Shown here one piece after another: positions 1 through 7,110 of a stretch of DNA of 28,086 nt (positions are counted from its first letter, which is position 1; the number at the start of each line of letters is the position of its first letter). The position numbers and the translations under genes are program-made. Source of the stretch: Acholeplasmataceae bacterium (GTDB taxonomy: Bacteria; Bacillota_I; Bacilli_A; Acholeplasmatales; Acholeplasmataceae); NCBI GenBank assembly GCA_012520715.1, contig JAAYNT010000044.1:1-28086 (forward strand). Direction: 5' to 3'. Under the pieces are notes generated by a model that saw only the letters and a program-made list of their open reading frames with translations, did no database searches and was not told the DNA's origin.

Positions 1-1075
1 AAGAAACTAAAATAATATAGTTGTGTCCCATGAAAAATGATTGATTTCCACCAACAAAACCTAATTTTTTAGATTCTAATGTATCAAGATTAAATGATGT
101 TAACATTGTCAGTCCTGTAGTTGCAAAATCGCCACTAAAGTAGTAAATGTCTTTAAAATCTGGTAAGTTCACTGGTCTGTTTCGATCATCAAACTCAATA
201 TGTCTTCTTGATAACATATATAAAACATCACTAACTAATCTAGTTTCAATTAAACTACCTTCAACTTCTCCTCTTACTACTTCTTTAAATGTGTCAACTT
301 CAAATACTAGATAAACTGATTTATAAAAGTCCCAATAACGACCAATTGATGCATATAATTCAGCTGGTCTATCTCTACCTTCTAAATCTTTTTCTAAACT
401 AGGATAAGTTCTACCAAATACAATTAGATATTTCTCATGTAAGATCATCTCAGTAATCATCACATCATTAAATATCTTGCGTTCATATTCACCTAAGTGC
501 TCACCATAAAGACCTAGTCTAATTTTGTAGACGCTTTGTCCATAAGTTGGTGCGTAAAATAACGCATCTCCACTTTTTGATACCTTAGCAATATCTGCTT
601 CAGATATTCCTAAGACTTGTTCATAAGTATCAGATGAGCTAGTCTCATCACCATTTCTGCCTGGTTCATTTCCTGGTGGGGTTGCATCTTTATCGGCACC
701 CGGTTGACCTTTAACTTCACCTCGGTGTGTGTATTCAGTTTTTCTAATGTTTGAAACAATTTTTTCAAATTCCTCATTACTGGTAAACTGCTTTGCATTC
801 GTATACGTCACATTTCCTTCAGTATATTCTTTAAAAGTAATGTTTGATTGATTTTTAATTGAAGAAATGCCACCAAATATTGTTAGTATACCAACTAACA
901 ATAATAAGTTTAAGCCTGCAATATTAGATCCGAATGCAACTTTTGATTCCCTAGAAAATGGAATCCCGTTTTTCTTTTGAAATCTTCTTAGTCTAACATT
1001 CCAAATTAATCTCATAGTTAAGATTAATCCAAGTGCTAGAGTAATAATTCCTAAAACAATGTAAAGTGCTAACAT
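1..1075 (-). CDS. Membrane-anchored C-terminal beta-propeller domain protein (3' end outside window)
   Basis: The frame is open from an ATG at 1075 to the window edge (about 358 codons); the C-terminus is missing. Two hydrophobic segments lie near the N-terminus (residues about 2-24 and 47-70), followed by a low-complexity Gly/Pro/Asp-rich linker. A segment reading ISEADIAKVSKSGDALFYAP then resembles the 'VDEADIVKTDG.YIY' entry of the beta-propeller family PF09826 (WD40-like secreted or membrane proteins of unknown function). The rest is beta-rich, as expected of a propeller. A strong Shine-Dalgarno (AAAGGAGGA) sits in the last codons of the upstream LytTR gene, and only one base separates the two genes, so they are a translationally linked pair. 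The role is unknown; it could be a cell-surface sensor or adhesin controlled by the LytTR protein. Family assignment is fairly good, function is open. Confidence 0.75.
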   Translation of the reverse strand, partial: MLALYIVLGIITLALGLILTMRLIWNVRLRRFQKKNGIPFSRESKVAFGSNIAGLNLLLLVGILTIFGGISSIKNQSNITFKEYTEGNVTYTNAKQFTSNEEFEKIVSNIRKTEYTHRGEVKGQPGADKDATPPGNEPGRNGDETSSSDTYEQVLGISEADIAKVSKSGDALFYAPTYGQSVYKIRLGLYGEHLGEYERKIFNDVMITEMILHEKYLIVFGRTYPSLEKDLEGRDRPAELYASIGRYWDFYKSVYLVFEVDTFKEVVRGEVEGSLIETRLVSDVLYMLSRRHIEFDDRNRPVNLPDFKDIYYFSGDFATTGLTMLTSFNLDTLESKKLGFVGGNQSFFMGHNYIILVS

Positions 1076-1076
1076 A

Positions 1077-1592
1077 TTAAACTCCTCCTTTTTCATTTAA
1101 GGCTTTCTTAAAAGCCCTTAAATAGGAACGATTAACTTCGAGTTTAATGTCTCCTGTTAAGGTTAGCTCAATCTTAGAGTTTAGCAGTGGTCTAATATAA
1201 GTAATCTTTTTAAGGTTTACGATTTGTGATTTATTAATTCTTTCAAACCATAAATCACCCAACATCTCTTCTAATTCGGCAAGTGTGTATAGTATCGCAG
1301 TTTCTTTGTAAAATTCATTTACAAAAACTGTGATTCCACTTTGCACCTCAAAGTACAACAAATCAGAAGGATAGACCTTTCTATTACCGTAGTAAGTATT
1401 AAACCAAAGCGGTAGTTCTTGTTCCAAGACTTCATTTAAAACTCTTAAGAACACTTGTTCATATTCCGAAGGAATGATAAACAACATCTCATCTTCTCCC
1501 ATTTGTCTAGTAGTAAGATCTACTTGATGTTCTTCTTGGAGTTTAGAATCTAACCTATTTGCTTTTTCTAAATTTAAAACAAGTTTAATCAT
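1077..1592 (-). CDS. LytTR-family DNA-binding regulator without receiver domain
   Basis: This 171-aa protein has a C-terminal LytTR DNA-binding domain (about residues 68-165). The typical elements are visible: the strand YFEVQSGITVFV, the helix LAELEEMLGDLWFERINKSQ, then IVNLKKITYIRP and the final EVNRSYLRAFKKAL. The N-terminal 65 residues are not a response-regulator receiver (no phospho-acceptor Asp context), so it belongs to the short stand-alone LytTR proteins often paired with a membrane protein. Here the partner is the beta-propeller protein that begins one base after its stop. A 9-bp direct repeat with a 12-bp gap upstream suggests autoregulation. It lies beyond the terminator of the glucan operon and is probably an independent unit. 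Confidence 0.88.
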   Translation of the reverse strand: MIKLVLNLEKANRLDSKLQEEHQVDLTTRQMGEDEMLFIIPSEYEQVFLRVLNEVLEQELPLWFNTYYGNRKVYPSDLLYFEVQSGITVFVNEFYKETAILYTLAELEEMLGDLWFERINKSQIVNLKKITYIRPLLNSKIELTLTGDIKLEVNRSYLRAFKKALNEKGGV

Positions 1593-1627
1593 TTCTATCC
1601 GACCTTATTCTAAATCCTTTCTATTAC

Positions 1628-1676
1628 TTTGTAAAGTAAGTTTAAGTATGTTGCAAAAATTAATCTCTAAGTTGCA
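1628..1676 (-). promoter_or_regulatory. Putative LytTR promoter with direct-repeat operator
   Basis: On the plus strand, TATGTTGCA (1647-1655) and TAAGTTGCA (1668-1676) match at 8 of 9 positions with 12 bases between them. LytTR proteins characteristically bind 9-bp direct repeats spaced by 12-13 bp. A possible minus-strand promoter overlaps: -35 TTGCAA (1651-1656), 17-bp spacer, -10 TACAAA (1628-1633). Both hexamers are only moderate matches. The site is 36-84 bp upstream of the LytTR gene start, which fits autoregulation. The repeats are seen directly; the binding is inferred. Confidence 0.5.
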
Positions 1677-1734
1677 TATATATCTTATATGCTATTATCA
1701 TATATTATTTTTAATATTAATACGACCTTACATT

Positions 1735-1769
1735 AAAAAAAAGACGATTTTATAATAATCGTCCTTTTT
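1735..1769 (-). terminator. Rho-independent terminator of the glucan transport operon
   Basis: A 7-bp perfect stem GACGATT/AATCGTC (1743-1749 with 1757-1763) has a 7-nt loop. Read on the minus strand it is followed by eight U (complement of 1735-1742). It lies just after the stop of the GH144-type lipoprotein gene and marks the end of the long minus-strand operon. The opposite side also has a short T run, so weak bidirectional action is possible. Confidence 0.8.
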
Positions 1770-1783
1770 AAAACATTTAGGTT

Positions 1784-3121
1784 TTATGATTTTTTAAACT
1801 CTAATATTTCTAACCCTCTTTTAACATTTTCATTTTTCATAAATAAATTCCAAATCAAATCACTTTGATAGTTAGCAATCATTAAAAGTGTAATTCCTTT
1901 ATCAATACCGATATAATCATTGGCATACCATGGTGTAACAGCATCAATAATAGGATTATAGTTAGGATCAACCGGTCCTAAGTTAAAAGCATCTTTATAA
2001 CCGTAATCTCCTTTTAATTCTTCTAGCGTATCAAAATATTTAAGAGCTTCAAAAGTTAACTCTTTTGTATAATTTACGCTTGCTATTGAAGCATATGGAG
2101 CGATTGTTCCATTATGAGTTGAATTTTTAGCAAGCTCAGCTCCAAATGCTAAATATCCTTTCGGATGATCACTTGCTGATAAGCCCCAAGCTTTTTCGTA
2201 TGCCTTATATTTTTCTTTATTATCTTTAGTATAATAGTAATTAGCAAGGGTTGCTTGTCTTGCATTTTCATGCCAATTAGTATTATCTTTGTCGACTATA
2301 TTTCTAAAATCAATAAATGCATGAGAAAATTGATGTTGGAAAAGTGAACCATTATAACTATAAATATAAGTATCAGTTTCATAGTTAGTTGAGCGGTAAG
2401 CTCCTTTATAATTTGAATTAGCAATTGATTTTACGGTGCGATAAAGTGAATTACCTGTTGGATATGTACTAGACCCTGCTGCTAGAACATATAAAAGTAA
2501 TTGCTCACTAACATGATCCCACGCACCAGAAAAACCTTTTTCTGGTTGATAACCCATATAAAACATATTTCTAGTTTTATTAATATAAAAATCCCAATTA
2601 ATACGATCATATATTACTTGCATCTGATTTTTTACTTCTCCTTTGAAGTACTCAGCTGCAACAATTGCACCAGCTAATAATAAACCGGTATCAATTATTG
2701 ATACTTCTGATCCTGGTGAACGGTTTGTTGTTTTCATATTAACAAAATGATAGTAAAAACCTGAGGTATGTTCCATCTCAACTAGTGTATTTAGTGTTTT
2801 AGTAGCTTTATGTTTAGCTTCATCAAATGAAATTAAATTATTTTCAACACCATAAGGAAGGGAAGCTAACATAAAACCCGTAGCAGCAATACTAGATAAT
2901 GATGGTGAGTTTGGATATCTATCTCTTGCCATACCATAGCCAATACTATTTTCATCAAAGTTAGTTGTTTCCATGAAGTATAAAAATGTATTATTTGCTT
3001 CATTATATAACAAAGCTTCACTCTTGGTATCTACTTTTCCCGGATCAGAGTTATTATTACAACCGACTAAGGTTGTAAAAAACAACATTATTAAAATTAA
3101 TATTATATATTTTTTATTCAC
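1784..3121 (-). CDS. Exported lipoprotein glucanase of the GH144/PF10091 (glucoamylase-like) family
   Basis: The protein is 445 aa from a GTG at 3121. That start gives a clean lipoprotein signal (MNKKYIILIL... LVGC, lipid-acceptor Cys21) and overlaps the stop of the upstream permease (GTGAATAA), with an AGGGCAGG ribosome site. A longer TTG start at 3151 would add ten residues before the signal peptide and is less likely. Family hallmarks are WGLSASD-x3-GY (about residues 312-322), PYASIAS further on, and an EVSIIDT segment (about 139-145) with EQLLLY (Glu about 206), also conserved in the cytoplasmic paralogue in this window. GH144 enzymes hydrolyse beta-1,2-glucan, some endo and some releasing sophorose. 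Next to a GH94 oligoglucan phosphorylase, the likely job is cutting long or cyclic beta-1,2-glucan outside the membrane into importable oligosaccharides. Last gene of the operon. Endo versus exo action cannot be told. Confidence 0.82.
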   Translation of the reverse strand: MNKKYIILILIMLFFTTLVGCNNNSDPGKVDTKSEALLYNEANNTFLYFMETTNFDENSIGYGMARDRYPNSPSLSSIAATGFMLASLPYGVENNLISFDEAKHKATKTLNTLVEMEHTSGFYYHFVNMKTTNRSPGSEVSIIDTGLLLAGAIVAAEYFKGEVKNQMQVIYDRINWDFYINKTRNMFYMGYQPEKGFSGAWDHVSEQLLLYVLAAGSSTYPTGNSLYRTVKSIANSNYKGAYRSTNYETDTYIYSYNGSLFQHQFSHAFIDFRNIVDKDNTNWHENARQATLANYYYTKDNKEKYKAYEKAWGLSASDHPKGYLAFGAELAKNSTHNGTIAPYASIASVNYTKELTFEALKYFDTLEELKGDYGYKDAFNLGPVDPNYNPIIDAVTPWYANDYIGIDKGITLLMIANYQSDLIWNLFMKNENVKRGLEILEFKKS

Positions 3122-4034
3122 CTGTAATACCTGCCCTATCAATTCCTTCAATAAATGATTTTTGAAGTACTAAATATACTAATAACATTGGTAGGATAAT
3201 TAAAATGGTTGCTGCCATTCTAACAGCTTCGTTAGCTACATCTTGACCCGCTTCACCGCCCATTACTGATTTATATTCAGAAACAAAGTTTTGTAACATT
3301 ACTTGCAGTGTTCGATTATTTTTATCTAAGAATAAAGATGATATATATGTCTCATTCCAATACCAAACAAATGAAAATAAAAACGATGTTACAATACTTG
3401 GTATTGAAAGTGGAATTGAAATTCTAAAATAAATATACAAAGGACTTGCACCATCCATTTGGGCAGCTTCATCAAGTGATTTAGGTATTTGTCGGAAAAA
3501 TTGGTAGAAAATTAAAATAAATATCGCACTATTAAGCCCTTGCCCAAATGATGCTGGAATAATAATCGAAAGCGCATTTCCTAAAAACCCCATATTATGA
3601 AATAATACATATTTAGGAATCATCGTTACTTGCGGTGGGATAATATAAGTAAGAATTACTAACATCATCCAAAATCTTTTTCCTCTAAATTCAAATCTTG
3701 CAAAACCATAACCTACAAGTGATGCAATAATTGTTTGAAGTAAGGCTGGTATTAAAATAATATATACACTTTTACCAAGTGTAGGCATGTAGTCTAATAC
3801 TCTAAAAGCATCTTGGAAGTTTTTGAAATATAGCTTAGTAGGGACTTGGTTAACCATTGGGTTAAGCAAGTCATCTAATGATTGAAGTGAGATACTTAGC
3901 ATGTATAAAAGAGGATATACAAAGACAAACGCTAAGATTATTAAAAGTGAGTAAACAATAATCTTAAATAAAAGTCCGTCAGTAAACTTCATCCCTAAAA
4001 ATATTTTCTTTACTTTTTGTATGCGGGCATTCAT
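3114..4034 (-). CDS. Carbohydrate ABC transporter permease, MalG type (second pair)
   Basis: This 306-aa integral membrane protein has about six hydrophobic segments and the cytoplasmic EAA loop (EAAQMDGASPLYIYFRISIP) that contacts the ATPase, placing it in the binding-protein-dependent sugar permease family (MalG-like half). It starts with an ATGA overlap with its MalF-type partner upstream and ends overlapping the GTG of the GH144-type lipoprotein, so the three are tightly coupled. It probably helps import sugars released by that enzyme. No ATPase gene lies in the window, so a shared MsiK/MalK-type ATPase is assumed. The exact substrate is inferred from context only. Confidence 0.92.
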   Translation of the reverse strand: MNARIQKVKKIFLGMKFTDGLLFKIIVYSLLIILAFVFVYPLLYMLSISLQSLDDLLNPMVNQVPTKLYFKNFQDAFRVLDYMPTLGKSVYIILIPALLQTIIASLVGYGFARFEFRGKRFWMMLVILTYIIPPQVTMIPKYVLFHNMGFLGNALSIIIPASFGQGLNSAIFILIFYQFFRQIPKSLDEAAQMDGASPLYIYFRISIPLSIPSIVTSFLFSFVWYWNETYISSLFLDKNNRTLQVMLQNFVSEYKSVMGGEAGQDVANEAVRMAATILIILPMLLVYLVLQKSFIEGIDRAGITGE

Positions 4035-4894
4035 TTGGCTTTCTCCTCTTTCTTAGGTTTGAATAGTAAGTATACAAATGCAAGTAATATTGCAACTACC
4101 ACAAAATATATCCAAGCAAGAGCACTTGAATATCCATAACCTTTAGTAATATCAAACATCTTTGATTGAATATATGTAATAACTTTATTATTAGAAAATG
4201 TTGCTAAAAAGACAATTGAATAAATCGATGACACTAAGACCATTGGTTTTAGTGCTGGAAGTGTAATCTTCCAAAACATCTCCCATGGACTTGCACCATC
4301 AATAGATGCTGCTTCATAAATTGATGAGTCAAGTTTTTGTAATGCTGCTAAGAATAAGACAATTTGAACTCCTGAAAACCATAAAACCATAATCATTTGT
4401 GAAAACAGTGATGATATTGGATCTCTTAAAAACCGAGGTAATTGAGATAGTGTTTCAGCTATTTCAGGATTTTCTAACATTGGAATAGTTCCGGCACCTT
4501 GTTTTAATAACTCATTAATCATTGGTCCTGATGCAATAATAACTGGTAAGAAGAAAAATGATCTAAATATTCCTCTTAATTTAATCTTTTGATTTAAAAG
4601 TAATGATACCATTATTGAAATAATGATAATAATTGGAACAAATAAGAAAATCTCTCCAATAAACTTAGTTAGTTCGTTGACAAAATCAAAATCAGTAGAG
4701 AAAACATCAATGAAGTTTTGGAATTTAACATTGTTTAAAACAATTCCATCCGCCACTGTAATTGTTACTTTATTCATTGAATAAATTAAACTCATTATTA
4801 GTGGATAAAGTGTTAACCATGTAAATCCAATAATCCATATTCCAATGAATAAATAACCATAAAGGTTTTCACGTTGTCGATTATTTAACTTCAT
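4031..4894 (-). CDS. Carbohydrate ABC transporter permease, MalF type (second pair)
   Basis: This is a 287-aa sugar permease subunit with six predicted membrane segments and an EAA loop (YEAASIDGASPWEMFWKITL) near the C-terminal third. The ATG overlaps the DUF5696 gene's stop by four bases (ATGA), and its own stop overlaps the next permease in the same way. Partner of the MalG-type protein encoded just downstream. In many Bacillota, MalF/MalG-type genes sit beside DUF5696 and Yip1-type genes, as here. Which of the two SBPs in the window serves this pair is not evident. Confidence 0.92.
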   Translation of the reverse strand: MKLNNRQRENLYGYLFIGIWIIGFTWLTLYPLIMSLIYSMNKVTITVADGIVLNNVKFQNFIDVFSTDFDFVNELTKFIGEIFLFVPIIIIISIMVSLLLNQKIKLRGIFRSFFFLPVIIASGPMINELLKQGAGTIPMLENPEIAETLSQLPRFLRDPISSLFSQMIMVLWFSGVQIVLFLAALQKLDSSIYEAASIDGASPWEMFWKITLPALKPMVLVSSIYSIVFLATFSNNKVITYIQSKMFDITKGYGYSSALAWIYFVVVAILLAFVYLLFKPKKEEKAK

Positions 4895-7110
4895 GATATC
4901 ACCTCATAACTAACTGGGCTTACTTCTACATCACCGTCAGTATATGTATGTTCTGAGTAGTTAATGTAGATAGTAACATTATTAGAATATGTTACTTTAA
5001 CAAAGCCTGGTTTTAATATCTCCCTGTTAATAATGCTGGCATTTAAAACATGCTTTAAGGCATTATTAACAAAGTTATATTGTCTAATAATTTCAGCTTC
5101 CCAGTCTAAATATCTAGATGTATAAATATTTTCACTAGATGTATTAAGTAAATAATAACTAGATTCATTAGTTATATAAAATGATGGATAAACATGATAA
5201 TCAACTAATCTTAATAACTCATTTGAAGTATTAGCAAAGAAGTTTGAATTTCTACCGAATGCATCTTTATATCCACTTAATACAATTGCTAAAAATGGCA
5301 CTGTATCACTAAAACGATTTTGTTGAGAGGAATAAAGTTGCAAATCAGTTATTCTACTTGCTCCTAGCAAGTAATCAAATGGTCTTGAAACTGATGTTTT
5401 ATCAGTTTTTGTCATAAATTCTTTTATTATTTCAATTTGTTGTTCGCGGTTTTTCTTAGTTGCAAAATCACTGTATAAATAATAAGTCGATGCTAGATGA
5501 ATACCATCATATAAGTCTTTTACTTTCTTTAAGTTACTCTCATATTTTTTAAGTGAGATATCAGGTCTTAGGAAGTAATTTTCTTCATCAGTAATTAGTT
5601 GTCTACCAATACTTTGACTAACATCGCCTTGTTGGTAGTTAGAGCCTTTGGTACTAACTTTAAAGTAGTCCATCTCTAAATAGACATTACTATTTGACTC
5701 TACAAACTCTTTTAATTGATTTTTGCCACCTATTTTCGATTCTACACTTTGGTATTTTGGCTCAGTGTAGGAGTATCCTCCACTTTGCCAACCTTTAAGT
5801 GTTAAATTTAAGTTAGTAATATTTTCATCATTTAATCTTTTTACTATTTCTTCTAACTCGCTAACTGTTGTCATTGAAAATACGGTTCTACCAATAAATG
5901 CTCTTTTTGATTCACTCATTAAAACATCAAAGTGAATTGGCATATCATTATGATTAGTTTTAATAAGCCTTTCATCATTTATTAATAACTCTTTATACTT
6001 ATTAGCCATACCAACGTAGTTGGCATCAGCTCCGTTTAAAAAGTAATAAGATTGTTTAATATTAAATTCATTTTTGTTTTTTTGAACTTGAATAATACTA
6101 CTAGTTTTAGATTGATTTAAGTATTGAATATAATCCTTACGATATTCATACGTTACGTAAGTATAATTAAAATCAGTTCCAGTTTGTGACGGGGAAACCG
6201 TTAAGTTAGCATGGCTTGCTCCAGACTTAATTACTGAAAGATAGGCATTTTGATTAATGCCTTGGACTACTCCAAAGGTATTTAAGTTTAAATACTCTTC
6301 ACTTGAAGTTAAGTTAAGTCCTAGATCTGGGCCGTAAAAACGTTTATTATATACTTCTTTGTTTCGTTTATCATCAAAACGAATTAACGCCCCAATTCCG
6401 TCTGGTACAAATGTATAGCCTGGAATTCTATTTCGCTTGGCGGCGCCAAAAAACGGATATAATTTTATTCCAGCTAATAAAAGTACTTCGCCTTCTGTAA
6501 TTGAATCAAATGGTACTTCAAAGTGAAGTCCTTCTTCGTCAATATATACAAGCATTTCAAAACTAACTTTTGATAAATGGAAAGTAAGTTTTGACTTAAA
6601 TCCTATTTTATTTGTTTCATTAATTTTAGTAAATGTTTTTCTTGATAAATTATTTTCAAACAAATATTCTTCTCTAATATTTGTCTTTTGATAGTAATTA
6701 ACTACTGCTGGTGAGTCAAATCTATTTTGCCAAAGCAGATTAGCTCCTAAGTCTCCCTCATCCGCTAATTCTGATCCTTCTTGTAAATAATCAAAGTTAA
6801 AATTACTACCCCATAAATAACCTGTTTTATTATTAACAAGTCTAAATGATAAGTCATCACTTAAAACATAAAGTGATAAATTGCCAATTGTACCTAGCAT
6901 CTCATAGCCATCTAAATCAATATAATCATTTTTAGCTACTCTTAAATCTTCTTCAACTTGAGTGTAGCGATTTGAAATAAGCGAGCTATGTTGCGGGGCA
7001 ATTAAATTTTGTACTTCTACATTATCTTTTCTTATGTGGTTAGTTGTTAAAGGTAGAGTTGTAAATAGCATTGCCATAAAGAAGATTAATACTTTTTTAA
7101 ATGTATACAT
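4891..7110 (-). CDS. DUF5696-type exported protein, possible distant glycosidase
   Basis: This 739-aa protein has an N-terminal signal sequence (residues 1 to about 24) without a lipobox Cys, so it is secreted or N-terminally anchored. The opening (LGTIGNLSLYVLSDDLSFRLVNNKTGYLWGSN) is the usual start of DUF5696 proteins. About residues 70-370 are beta-rich like a sugar-binding sandwich. About 385-640 alternate helix and strand as in a barrel (NLNLTLKGW, VYLEMDYFKV). The C-terminus (VTYSNNVTIYINYS) resembles the closing beta domain of retaining glycosidases. This layout recalls GH31/36/101-like enzymes, but no catalytic residues can be assigned. It overlaps the NHL/Yip1 gene by 14 bp, with its ribosome site (GAGGTG) inside that gene. 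It probably handles substrate at the surface next to the transporter. The family call is good; an enzymatic role is inference. Confidence 0.72.
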   Translation of the reverse strand: MYTFKKVLIFFMAMLFTTLPLTTNHIRKDNVEVQNLIAPQHSSLISNRYTQVEEDLRVAKNDYIDLDGYEMLGTIGNLSLYVLSDDLSFRLVNNKTGYLWGSNFNFDYLQEGSELADEGDLGANLLWQNRFDSPAVVNYYQKTNIREEYLFENNLSRKTFTKINETNKIGFKSKLTFHLSKVSFEMLVYIDEEGLHFEVPFDSITEGEVLLLAGIKLYPFFGAAKRNRIPGYTFVPDGIGALIRFDDKRNKEVYNKRFYGPDLGLNLTSSEEYLNLNTFGVVQGINQNAYLSVIKSGASHANLTVSPSQTGTDFNYTYVTYEYRKDYIQYLNQSKTSSIIQVQKNKNEFNIKQSYYFLNGADANYVGMANKYKELLINDERLIKTNHNDMPIHFDVLMSESKRAFIGRTVFSMTTVSELEEIVKRLNDENITNLNLTLKGWQSGGYSYTEPKYQSVESKIGGKNQLKEFVESNSNVYLEMDYFKVSTKGSNYQQGDVSQSIGRQLITDEENYFLRPDISLKKYESNLKKVKDLYDGIHLASTYYLYSDFATKKNREQQIEIIKEFMTKTDKTSVSRPFDYLLGASRITDLQLYSSQQNRFSDTVPFLAIVLSGYKDAFGRNSNFFANTSNELLRLVDYHVYPSFYITNESSYYLLNTSSENIYTSRYLDWEAEIIRQYNFVNNALKHVLNASIINREILKPGFVKVTYSNNVTIYINYSEHTYTDGDVEVSPVSYEVIS

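Noticed and set aside
610..798. 62-codon minus-strand frame
   Set aside because: It overlaps the long beta-propeller frame that is open to the window edge; only the latter has family motifs and a ribosome site.
3122..3151. TTG start giving a 455-aa GH144-type lipoprotein
   Set aside because: The GTG at 3121 gives a standard signal peptide, a ribosome site and a typical stop/start overlap. The extra ten residues have no lipoprotein-signal character.
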